From Actinidia chinensis (Eukaryota; Streptophyta; Magnoliopsida; Ericales; Actinidiaceae), in assembly GCA_009663005.1 (NCBI GenBank), contig CM018904.1, positions 5,286,013-5,296,012 of the forward strand: a DNA stretch of 10,000 bases. Reading direction: 5' to 3'. A model generated the notes under the pieces. It did no database searches. It was not told the DNA's origin and saw only the letters and a program-made list of their open reading frames with translations. The number at the start of each line of letters is the position of its first letter. Position 1 is the first letter of the stretch. Positions 1 to 8,099 of the stretch are shown piece by piece. The position numbers and the translations under genes were made by a program.

Positions 1-37
1 TGGAAAGAATTCTAGAGGTATACTCCTATTTGAGATA

Positions 38-410
38 AAATCAAAGCCTGAGGCGAGGTTAACCAGAGCATCAACTTTCTTGTTCCTCTTTGGGGATTTA
101 ACGAATTTTGAAGTCTTGGATTTTGCTTGACATGGTCTTCACCTCATTAGGTAGGCAAACATCCGAAGATCTTTGGCGAGGTAATCACCTTGGACTTGAT
201 TTACCACGAAGTTGGGAATCACTGAAGACGTCTAAGGATTCTACTCTCAATTATGTTGCAACCCTTAGTCCGATGAGGAGAGCTTCATATTCTGTTTCGT
301 TGGTGGTGGCTTTGAACTCGATGCGAATTGCATATTTCATATGCTCGCCCGATGGAGTTTGGAGAACAAGTCCAGCACTACAACCATGCTAGTTGGACAA
401 TCCATCTATG
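38..410 (-). pseudogene. Archaeal-type second RNase H (aRH) domain of outer pol
   Basis: This is the additional RNase H domain that Tat elements carry between the gypsy RNase H and integrase; it would degrade the RNA of RNA-DNA hybrids during reverse transcription. Reading leftward, IDGLSN (codons near 409-392) gives the first catalytic Asp (404-406). NETEYEALL gives the Glu (290-292) and VFSDSQL gives the next Asp (218-220), all three in one frame. A shifted frame then continues as NQVQGDYLAKDL, and VDALVNLAS near the left end supplies the usual final Asp. The domain is broken by stops at 389-391 and 251-253 and by at least one frameshift after DSQL. The plus-strand open frame over this stretch (108-392) is an antisense shadow. 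Confidence 0.82.
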
Positions 411-529
411 AGCAATTTTCATCTGTGCAAGGTCTTCGTCCGGGTTCTACTCTTTTGTAGTTTCCACCTCAAGGAGAGTGATCTTGGGTTCTAGGGAAAC
501 GTTGTGTGTGAACTCAGCTATGATATCAG

Positions 530-978
530 CCAAGGTCTGGGCTTTGATCGCCATACTTAGTTTATAGTCGATGTGGAACTCACTCAACTCAATAGACTAC
601 TTGAGGAGCTTCCTGAGGTGTCAGGTCACTGGAGAATTTATTTCAAGGGCTGGTCTATCAGCACAGCAATGGAATGAGCTTGGAAATAATGGCGGAGCTT
701 CCTGGCGGTGATCAGGAGTGCATAAGCGAGCTTCTCAATTTTCAGGTACTTAGTTTTAACTCCATGAGAACTTTGCTGACATAGTATACTGGTTTTTCAA
801 CTTTGTCTTTTTCTCGAATAAGCATTGCACTTAATGCTGTTGGCAAGATGAACAGGTACATAATGAGTTCCTCGCCTATGGTAGGAACTGTGAATAAAGG
901 CGACCCAAGATACTCCTTAAGTTGCTGGAACGCTATCTTAGATTCTTTTGTCCATTCAAAGACTCTATTTTTCCTCAA
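530..978 (-). pseudogene. Gypsy-type RNase H (gRH) domain of outer pol
   Basis: The stretch 978-742 is open and reads FEWTKESKIAFQQLKEYL, then EKPVYYVSKVL, typical of the RT tether and RNase H start in plant gypsy elements. After a frameshift near 745 it continues as EKLAYALLITARKLRHYF and HSIAVLIDQPLK (about 743-640). A later segment reads DYKLSMAIKAQTLADIIAEF (about 570-510). The site where most gypsy elements have TDAS reads LFILPTALSAML, so the first catalytic Asp is absent. That agrees with the known degeneration of this domain in Tat elements, which depend on their second RNase H. The frameshifts and a stop after DQPLK mark it as a pseudogene. Confidence 0.82.
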
Positions 979-1143
979 GATCTTGAAGAACGATAAACAC
1001 CTATCAACTGATTTGGAAAAGAAAATCTGTTAAGGGTGGCTACTCGCCCATTCAACTGTTGCACCTCGTGTATGTTTCTAGGGGGTCTCATGGAGAGTAG
1101 GGCAGTAACTGGTCCAGGTTCGCCTCAATCCCACGCTTGGTCA
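979..1143 (-). pseudogene. End of outer RT and linker to RNase H, left of the insertion
   Basis: The minus strand from 1143 reads TKRGIEAN, the motif that follows the RT palm in Tat elements (normally GF-MVT-KRGIEANP). A degraded connection region follows, including GRVATLNRF- and KILRKNRVFEW-like pieces in shifted frames. It is the direct continuation of the RT fragment that ends at 6447, separated from it only by the inner element and its target duplication. Stops and frameshifts occur near 1080 and 1030. The start given is the insertion edge, not a gene start. Confidence 0.75.
1139..1143. repeat. Left target site duplication of the inner element
   Basis: GGTCA lies immediately left of the LTR start TGTGAGACCC. 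It pairs with GGTAA immediately right of the other LTR, with one mismatch. Five base pairs is the usual duplication length for Ty3/gypsy integrases. Confidence 0.72.
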
Positions 1144-3220
1144 TGTGAGACCCATCTTTTAAAATTTGATTGTTTAATGAAATAATTAAATAGTGTTGAT
1201 TAAGTTGTAAGGGATGTAAGTATTATAATTTAAAAGTTATAGGGTGAATTATAAATCTCCTAACTCATATACAATAATACATTAAATATAGGAAAAAAAG
1301 TGTAAGTTGGATTAAAAAAAGTAGGGGTGAATTTTGTCATGGAACCGTCGCCCCTTCTGACTTGTTTCTTATCGGAATATTGCGTATATCTGTTTACGAA
1401 GAAGAAACAAAACAAAATACCAGAGAGTTCTAAGAAGAAAACATTAAAGCTAGAGAAGGGTAGAGTTCTGATAGAGAGAAACATCTTGGATTTCATTCGC
1501 AACATTGGAGAGTTCATTAGTACAAATTGTATATAGTTCATGTTTATTTCAATTTTTGTTATATTTATAATGGATATAAAATTAGATACCAATAGGAGAA
1601 TCAAGAGATATATGCCATGTTTAAGTTTGTTTAGTTTGTATTGAAATTTAATTGAATATAGATCATAATTTGATTTTTGGACTATTTTGTGCTATTTATA
1701 AGTGAGGCAAATTTTTGATTCTGGGAGATTTGACAATTTTTTTTAAATAGTTATTTAGCCCTTTAAATATTTATGAAATTTTTTTCTGTAAATGGTTAAA
1801 AGTATCTAATATGTTGTGTAAAATTTTCGGATTCCAATTTTTGATGCGAAAATTTTTATAAAATGATAACCGAGTTGTTTTTGTTTGATTTTCATTGTCA
1901 GAATTTGAATCTCCGATGTTTTTGGATTTTACAAAATAAGTTAAAGGTTTGAAAATTCTGAAATTTTTTCATATGTATCCTGCAATGTATACTATTGGGT
2001 ACAAAAGTTTATGATTTCTAAGAAATATTCGGTACTCATAAAAAATAAAAATCTCAACATGGCTTAGGAGTTGCATTGTCCACATGTTTCTTGTTGTTCC
2101 ATTGCCAGTTTTTTTTTATAGGAAGAAATAGAATCTGCTTAGATATGGAATTCATATTTTAGGTGAGGATACGAAAATCAAGGTCCAGGTGCTGTCGATA
2201 CAACGTAAAGGATTGACTTGTGTATCGAAAAGTTTCGACTTTGTTAAGGTGAGAGTGTACAGTTTCATAATAGTTGAATTCTTGCAGTTTTTATTTGAAA
2301 ATAGTATTCAACAGCGACTATAACTAATTATTGTAGAGAATGTTTGATATGGTTTTGAATGATGGATCAATATGGTATTATTAATGTTTAATTGATGCCT
2401 ATTATGCTCATTGTTGGCAAGCATGGTGTTGTATGCTGCGTTGATTTTCTGGCAAAACTTGGTTGTTGTTTGCCTGTGGAACTTGGTTGGTTGCTTACCT
2501 TTTGCGTTGACACTTAATCTACATGCTTGGCACCTACCAGTGGTGATAAAGAATGGCCCTCCTCACAAACCTTTATATGCTGAGTTTGTGATGAGGGGGG
2601 TAACTGTACCGTCAGAACTCCCGGTTGTGAGGTTAAACGACTCCTTTGGCACATGTGGTTAATTAAAAACGATAAGTTATTGATTTATGGAAAAGTAGAT
2701 ATTGTAAAAAAATTATGTTTTTGCTTGAGAGATTATTCTCTTGTTTTGAAAAAATTATTATATATAGGGTTTTTGATTGTTGTAGAGCTGATAGTTATCA
2801 TTTTGTATAGCTATTTGAGAAAATAGTTATTTTAACTGATATGATCCATCTAACATTGTGTTTCAAGTTTTCTCCTATTATGATTTATCTGACACTCTCC
2901 TGCCACCCTTCTTGATTGCCAGATTTTGCCTAAAGATAGAGGTCAGTCCACTACAATATCATCCAGGATGTACTGGGGTAGTTGTTTTCATATTTTAGAG
3001 TTGTGTATATCGATAATTATACGTTTTGGGATTGTGTCAATTGAGCATATTTTAATGGGTTATGGTTTGTTCAGTAGATTAGTCAGTTGTAATGTTTGAA
3101 CATATGTGTAATTGATATTATGCAAGTGGTAGTATTTGTGATTGACAGGTGTATATTTAAATATAAACAGGTTGTGATGTGTCAGATAGACACGTGTCAT
3201 ACTGGAGTGGGGTGTGAACA
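1144..3220 (+). repeat. 5' LTR of inner element (about 2.08 kb)
   Basis: It matches the right-hand LTR over most of its length. Examples are TTTTGTCATGGA-CCGTCGCCC near 1334, GAATGGCCCTCCTCACAA near 2552, CCACTACAATATCATCCAGG near 2948 and AGACACGTGTCATACTGGAG near 3188. About 705 bp (roughly 1552-2256) has no counterpart in the other copy. Possible TATA-like stretches lie at 1693-1701 and 2759-2767, but neither is kept in the other LTR, so I do not call a promoter. The short open frames here (for example 2411-2662) are not conserved in the other LTR and are not genes. The 3' boundary is uncertain by a few bases because it fuses directly to pol sequence. Confidence 0.88.
1552..2256. other. 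LTR segment present only in the 5' LTR
   Basis: The two LTRs align up to GTTCATGTTTATTTCA (5' LTR end of match near 1551, 3' LTR near 5461). They align again from about AATAGTTGAATTC (2270, 3' LTR near 5472). The intervening AT-rich 705 bp is missing from the 3' LTR. It contains no obvious terminal inverted repeat or target duplication, so a deletion in the 3' LTR is likelier than an insertion in the 5' LTR. The length balance fits: 2077 minus 1463 is 614, and adding the roughly 90-bp poly-G block unique to the 3' LTR gives about 705. Confidence 0.7.
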
Positions 3221-3390
3221 GATCTTGGTGTTACATGTGAGATTTATACTATCATCAAGTCTGAAGTATCTTTTTACACAGAAAGATTTAATTTGAGACA
3301 AAGGAGATGGATGGAATTGATTAAAGATTATATTGTACTATTACATTATATCCGGGGAAAGCAAATGTTGTGGCTGATGCTTTGAGTCTC
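3221..3390 (+). pseudogene. C-terminal RNase H fragment of inner pol
   Basis: Directly after the LTR end the sequence reads LGVTCEIYT and then KSLKYLFTQKDL, the RNase H stretch of Tekay pol around its TDHKSLKY motif. After a frameshift it continues as RRWMELIKDY, and then with GKANVVADALS (ending near 3387), the standard end of the domain. A base lost after IYT and a stop after QKDL break it. Everything upstream of this point in a normal element (PBS, gag, protease, RT and the start of RNase H) is absent. Confidence 0.82.
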
Positions 3391-4480
3391 AATCTGTAGG
3401 GACTGTGGCATAGCTGCACTATTATATCTTATTGAAGTTCCTTAAAGTTAAATTCCAAAGTTAATGAAATTGGAGCTTTATGGGCTACCTCTTACATTGA
3501 ACCTACACTTGTTGATGATATTCGGGAGTCTCAAATGGGAGATAATCAAGATAGACAAATCAGAGCATAAGTACAATAGTTGAGAACTGATTTTGTCATC
3601 CGAGATGGGGAATAAATGCATTGTTATATGGTACTAGATTGTGTGTATCTTGATAAGTCTGAGTTGAAAAAGCAAATACTTTGGAAGAGGCTCAAGTTCT
3701 GCGTAGCTATGCATCCTGGGAGTACCAAAATGAGCAGGGATTTACGAGAAATTACTGGTGACTGGTAGGAAGCTAGATAGAGCTGAATTTGTAGAAAAAT
3801 GTTTGGTGTGTCAACAAGTAAAGATTGAACATCAGAGACCACAAGGGTTGCTACAAACCTTTTCCTATACCTAGTGGAAATGGAACAATTTACCATGGAT
3901 TGTGTGACGGATTACCACGCACTCCAAAAAGGACATGATGCTATTGGGTGATTGTTGAATAGATTGCCAAAGTCGGCACACTTTTTTTACAATTAAGACA
4001 ATATTTTCTATGAAAAAATATCACAATTGTATATAGATGAGATTATTAAATTGCATGGAACTCCAGTCTCTAATTTGTTTCGATAGGGATCCCGTTTTAC
4101 ATCTAGATTTTTGGCCAAGTTTACAGAATACTTTAGGCATGACTTTGAAATCAGTACTGCATTTCATCCTCAGACTGATGGGCAATCAGAATGGACTATA
4201 ACAGACATTGGAAGCTATGTCGAGCTTGTGTACTTGATTTTCAAGATAGTTGGGAGGATTATTTAACCTTGATCTAATTTGGCTTATAATAATAGTTTTC
4301 AGTCGACCAAATTTCGGGGTATTGCTCCATATGAAGCTTGTATGGCCGAAAAGGTCGAATTCCAATATGCTGGGAGAAGTGGGAGAAAGAAAGTTACTTG
4401 GGCCAAAGATTATTAAAATCACAAGAGTAAGTAAAGTTGATACGAGAAAGAATTAAGCAGCCCAAGGGGAATAAGGTTAG
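3391..4480 (+). pseudogene. Integrase remnant of inner pol
   Basis: The integrase would insert element cDNA into chromosomes. The zinc-binding part shows AMHPGSTKM (His codon 3712-3714) followed by AEFVEKCLVCQQVK (Cys codons 3810-3812 and 3819-3821). The catalytic core keeps all three acidic residues as codons: Asp in TMDCVTD (3898-3900), Asp in FDRDP (4082-4084) and Glu in HPQTDGQSE (4189-4191). They are not in one frame: the middle Asp is shifted relative to the other two. Further matches are KGHDAI, SAHF near 3978 and, in a shifted frame, LACVLDFQ- and FAYNNSFQS-like pieces near 4225-4310. EVGERKLLGPKII follows near 4375. Many single-base indels and stops make it non-functional. Confidence 0.85.
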
Positions 4481-4983
4481 AAACGTTATTGCTGATAATC
4501 GTAGAAGGGATTTGGAATTTGAATTGGCGATTATGTATTTTTAAGTGTTTCACCATGGAATGTGTGATAATTTGGAAAGAAAGGAAAATTGATCCTCGCT
4601 ACATGGACCGTATAGATTATCAGAAGCATGGTAGTACGGCGTATCAGTTGTTTTGGCCTCCAGAATTAGCTCAATAACATAATGGTTTTCCATGTCTCAA
4701 TTTTGAAGAAGTATATACCAGATCCTTCGCATGTTTTAACTGGACAATCATTAATTTAAAAGAAGATTTGTCTTATGTTGATGAAGCCATACATTTTTGG
4801 ATGAAAAGATCAAGTATTGACAAACAAAGCTATACCCTTGGTGAAGGTGTTGTGGCGTATTCAGTCAATCGCGAGGCAACATGGGAAGAGAAAGATAAAT
4901 GCCAGAGTCAATATCCTGACTTATTTAATCACGGTATGCAAATTTCGGGAATAAATTTTTTTAAGGGGGAAAGGGAATTGTGA
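4481..4983 (+). pseudogene. Integrase C-terminus with chromodomain-like (CR) motif, inner pol
   Basis: This is the tail of pol. In order it shows ADNRRRDLEFE (near 4493), a degraded GPF/Y-like region, AYQLFWPPELAQ (near 4640), KKYIPDPSHVLTGQS (near 4707) and SYVDEAIHF (near 4771). It ends with REATWEEKDKCQSQYPDLF (near 4870-4926). The ATWE..YP.LF ending is the chromodomain-like tail of the Tekay/Del chromoviruses, which is thought to guide integration to heterochromatin. The segment 4768-4983 is still open, but the middle of the tail (normally LRNK-IPLVKVLWR) is garbled by frameshifts. The last open stretch runs through the polypurine tract into the LTR. Confidence 0.82.
4963..4977 (+). promoter_or_regulatory. 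Polypurine tract of inner element
   Basis: AAGGGGGAAAGGGAA is a pure purine run ending one base before the 3' LTR start TG at 4979. This is the position and composition of the polypurine tract that primes plus-strand DNA synthesis in LTR retrotransposons. Confidence 0.85.
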
Positions 4984-5022
4984 GACCCATCTTTTAAAAT
5001 TTGATAGGGGGGGGAGGGGGGG

Positions 5023-5066
<44 letters not shown>

Positions 5067-6441
5067 GGAGGGGGGGGGGGGGTGTGGGGGAGGGGGTGTT
5101 TCATGAAATAATTAATAGTGTTTGATTAGTTGAGGATGTAAGTAGTATAATTTAAAATTTATAGGGTGAATTAAATCCCTAACTCATATACAATAGACTA
5201 AATATAGGAAAAAAATTGTAATTTGGATTAAAAAAGTGTAATTTTTGTCATGGACCCGTCGCCCTCTTCGTCTTGTTCTTATCGAATATTGCGTATATCT
5301 GTTTAATAAAAAGAAAACAAAACAAAAATACCAGAGAGTTCTAAGAGAAGATACCATTAAAATCAAAGGTGTAGAGTTCTATAGAAAGAAACATCAATTT
5401 CCTTCGACAATAATTGGAGAGTTTTCATTAGGTACAAATTTTCTAGTTCATGTTTATTTCAGATGTTCTTAATAGTTTGAATTCTTTTTAGTTTTTATTT
5501 GAAAATAGTATTCACAGATATACTACTTTTGTAAGAATGTTTTGATATGTTTCTTGAATTGATGGATCAATATGTTATTTATTAAATGTTAATTGATGCC
5601 TATTGTAAAGCCATTTTTGACAAGCATGGTTTGTTGTGACTTGCGTTGATTTTTCTGCACTGGTTGTTGTTTGCTTGGGGGGTTTTTTTTAACTTGGTTG
5701 TTGCTTACCTTTTTTGGTTGACCACTAATCTACATGCTGCACCTCACCATTGGTGATAAAGAATGGCCCTCCTCACAACCACTATATGTGAGTTTTTCTG
5801 AATGAGGTAACGGTACCGTCAGAACTCGGCCGAGTTTGTGATGTTAACTACGCTTTTGGCACATTTGGTAAACGAAAGTTATTTTATTTATGGAAAAGAA
5901 TATTGTTGTAGAAAAATTATGTTTTGTTTGGATGCGATTTATTCTCATGTTTTAAGAAATTATTTACATATATGAGTTTTTTGCGATTTGTTGTAGAAAG
6001 CCTGATAGTTACATTTTGTATAGCTTATTTGAGAAAACTAGTTATTTTAACTGATATGACCATCAAAATGGTGTTTCCAAGTTTTCTCTCTATTATGATT
6101 CTAAATCTGACACTCTCCGCCACCCTTTTTGTTGCAGATTTTTGCTAGATACAAGGAAATCAGTCCACTACAATATCATCCAGGATGTAAATAGGGTATT
6201 GCTTTCATATTTTAGAGTTGTTTTAATAGATAATTATACTTTTGGGATTGTGTATTGAATATATTTATGATTATGGTTTGTTCCTTCACATAGATTATTC
6301 AGTTGTCGATGTTTTAACATATATTAGTAAGTTGATATATAGCAAGTGTAGTATTGTTATTTGACAGTGTATATATTAAATATGAAACAAGTTGTATGTG
6401 TCAAAGTTAGACACGTGTCATACTGGAGTCGGGGTGTGACA
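4979..6441 (+). repeat. 3' LTR of inner element (about 1.46 kb)
   Basis: It starts TGTGAGACCC just after the polypurine tract and ends GGGGTGTGACA just before GGTAA. It aligns with the 5' LTR apart from three kinds of difference. A 90-bp poly-G block lies after TTTGAT, about 705 bp is missing near 5461, and there are many one- to few-base indels, often in homopolymers (for example the G and T runs near 5678-5690). The short open frames inside (5245-5472, 5924-6148) are not shared with the other LTR and are not genes. Confidence 0.88.
5007..5096 (+). repeat. Poly-G tract, 83 of 90 bases G
   Basis: An almost pure G block interrupted only by A or T at 5015, 5025, 5066, 5069, 5083, 5085 and 5091; the longest unbroken run is 40 G (5026-5065). 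It sits between TTTGAT and TGTTT, which are directly joined in the 5' LTR, so it is an added block and replaces nothing. It could fold into G-quadruplexes if real, but it is also a classic form of sequencing or assembly error. Confidence 0.9.
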
Positions 6442-6446
6442 GGTAA
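6442..6446. repeat. Right target site duplication of the inner element
   Basis: GGTAA follows the LTR end GTGTGACA directly and matches GGTCA at 1139-1143 in four of five positions. The single difference fits later mutation of one copy. Confidence 0.72.
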
Positions 6447-7281
6447 TGGGAGACCAATGACTTGCTGAGGATACAACACTTAGATGCACTTGGAAGGGTT
6501 CAACATCATTCGATGTTTCCGTGGATGAGGCCAATGTTTCCTCAGTGGTCGATGTGATCAAATAACTTTTAAGGTTTTTGACCAACATGTTATTTATGTA
6601 GACCTCCATAGTTTTCCTTATCATGTTCTTGAACATCTTGTTCACCAATCTTTGGTACGTCACCCCAGCATTCTTCAAACTAAAAGGCATTACTTTGTAA
6701 TAGTACAACCCTCCCTTTGTTATAAAAGAAATTTTCTCTATGTTGGTCGGATGCATTTTGATCTTATGATAACTTGAAAAGGCATCCATGAAGCTAAGGA
6801 GTTCGTGTTAGGAGGTTACATCAACAATCATATCAATTTTGGGCAAAGAAAAACTTTCTTTTGGGCAAGCCTTGTTGAGATCGATAAAGTTAACACATAC
6901 TATTCACTTCCCTCCTTTTTTAGGGGCGACAACAACGTTGGCGAGTCACTCCGGATAGTGAGATTCTTTGATAACATTGGCTTTGATAAGCTTTACCACT
7001 TCTTCTTCTATGACTTTTAGGTGTTCTGTGGCGAACTTTCTCCTCTTTTAGCGAACTAGAGAATAACCAGGGTTGAGAAATAGCTTGTGAATGGATACCT
7101 GAGGATCTATTTCTAGAACGTTGCTTTGAGACCATGCAAAGACATCGTAGTTCTTCTTCAAAAACTCCACTAGAACACTTCACAACTCCTCAATCAGCTC
7201 GGTTCCCATCATAACATGGCGATCTGGATAATTGGGAGGTTGTATACTTAGAGCGACTTTTTTTAGAGGTTTGGGGTTTCT
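6447..7281 (-). pseudogene. Reverse transcriptase of outer pol, catalytic motif lost
   Basis: The RT would copy the element RNA into DNA. Reading leftward, one continuous frame from about 7265 to 6545 shows TELIEEL, KKNYDVFAWS, RKFATEHLKVIEEEVVKLIK, NFIDLNKACPKESFSLP and MDAFSSYHKIKM (first catalytic Asp kept). PFSLKNAGVTYQRLVNKMF and then MEVYINNMLVK follow. Five stops break this frame, at 7180-7182, 7048-7050, 6946-6948, 6904-6906 and 6808-6810. The catalytic YVDD box reads YINN (Asn codons 6592-6594 and 6589-6591), so two of three metal-binding Asp are lost. A frameshift follows near 6540; beyond it HRMMLNPSKCI marks the next conserved part. Coding stops at the insertion and resumes at 1143. 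Confidence 0.88.
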
Positions 7282-7361
7282 GTTCTCTAGGACACCAAGG
7301 GTATTTCTTTACCCATTCTTCTCTCAAATGCTTACCCTCTCAGCAATCGTCAATTTGTTAA

Positions 7362-7990
7362 CTACTCTTGAGCCCTTGTTTCCGAAGAAGATTCAACCCT
7401 CATGACCGTGATGAAGCATTGTTTGGAAACTTTTTGGTCACCCCTTACCTTGCCTATTCTTATTGAAGTGGAAAATTTTATCATCAGGTGATAAGTCGAG
7501 GTGATGGCCTTGATCCTGCCCAATGTTGGGCGACCTAGAATCGCATTATAAGGCGAAGGGAAATCCACCACAATGAAATCCTGTCATATAGTGGTTTGGT
7601 GAGGATCTATGGTCGCTGGCAACTTGATCCATCCGAGGGAAGTGCGGGGATGTTTCCTTCAGATCCAACCAGCGAGTGTGACAAAGAATGGAGCTATCCT
7701 CGCCTAAATTTTTTTTTTTTTTTTGTTTCATCGTGTGTCGGAACGAGCGATATAAACAGAATATCCGCAGAACTCCCCCGTTCATCATCAGATCCCTACA
7801 CTTGAATTGGAGATGGTAGCATAGATGACTATGCGTCTCATGGGAGATTAATCCTCTTAGGTCATCGTTGGGCTGTGATGGGCTGATAAGTCTGACCAAT
7901 GCGAGGAGAGGTATAGAAACTTCTTCCCTTTCGCGCGCCAATGAAGCAGCTCTGGCGGTGTCTTTCCAAGACAGCTCCGAACATCCCTTG
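7362..7990 (-). pseudogene. Aspartic protease region of outer element
   Basis: The protease would cut the Gag-Pol polyprotein. Reading leftward, an LISHE- and VIYATISNSS-like lead-in precedes RGSSADILF (codons about 7780-7757), matching the retropepsin active site normally written D-G/N-GSSADILF. The residues just before GSS are altered, so the catalytic Asp position is uncertain. After a frameshift and a 16-T tract, HSLVGSEGNIPALP resembles the flap region. Then LPATIDPH leads to [20 protein letters not shown] and [11 protein letters not shown], a very typical Tat protease end (7571-7362 open). Frameshifts lie near 7830, 7710 and 7620. The minus-strand open stretch 7546-7941 only partly follows the true frames. 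Confidence 0.8.
7709..7724. repeat. 16-base T homopolymer inside the protease region
   Basis: An uninterrupted T16 on the plus strand (A16 in the coding direction) separates the GSSADILF part of the protease from the flap-like part. It would encode poly-Lys, which is not expected there, and the reading frame changes across it. It is either real homopolymer growth or a sequence error. Confidence 0.85.
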
Positions 7991-8099
7991 ATGACGAATT
8001 CACCATGAAATCACTCCTTGGATATCTCTTGTTGTTGTTCTCTTGTCGCCATATTCTATCCACGAGTCATGAATGTGGGTGATCTTAACCATAGTTTTC

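Larger units (their letters stand above)
1144..6441 (+). mobile_element. Inner Tekay-like chromovirus, internally deleted, nested in outer RT
   Basis: Two related LTRs in the same orientation (1144-3220 and 4979-6441) flank 1758 bp of internal sequence. Both begin TGTGAGACCC and end in GGGGTGTGA(A)CA, giving the imperfect terminal inverted repeats TGTGAGACCCC / TGTCACACCCC. Internal motifs are RNase H end, integrase and a chromodomain-like C-terminus in the order of the Tekay/Del lineage. A 5-bp target duplication flanks the whole. The PBS, gag, protease and RT are missing, so it could move only with proteins from elsewhere, and without a PBS probably not at all. Because it interrupts the outer element, it is the younger insertion. 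Confidence 0.92.

Noticed and set aside
108..392. Plus-strand open frame of 94 codons
   Set aside because: It is antisense to the second RNase H of the outer element, which has clear conserved motifs on the minus strand.
1260..1604. 114-codon minus-strand open frame with hydrophobic stretches
   Set aside because: It lies inside the LTR in AT-rich sequence; the 3' LTR equivalent (5184-5366) shares only part of it through sequence homology and has no recognisable domain.
2411..2662. Open frame of 83 codons in the 5' LTR, with a hydrophobic start
   Set aside because: The matching part of the 3' LTR (about 5615-5860) does not keep the frame, and no known domain is visible; LTRs rarely code.
3221..3236. 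TTGGTGTTACATG as a degenerate initiator-Met primer binding site of the inner element
   Set aside because: Only about half the positions fit TGGTATCAGAGC, and the same bases encode LGVT of RNase H, which explains them better.
1144..6441. Repeated long sequence with a degenerate pol as a diversity-generating or defence system
   Set aside because: Two same-orientation LTRs, a target duplication, a polypurine tract and integrase motifs fully explain it as a retrotransposon.
7546..7941. Longest open frame (131 codons, minus strand) as a possible new gene
   Set aside because: It crosses protease remnants in mixed frames. The recognisable GSSADILF and [16 protein letters not shown] motifs lie in other frames.
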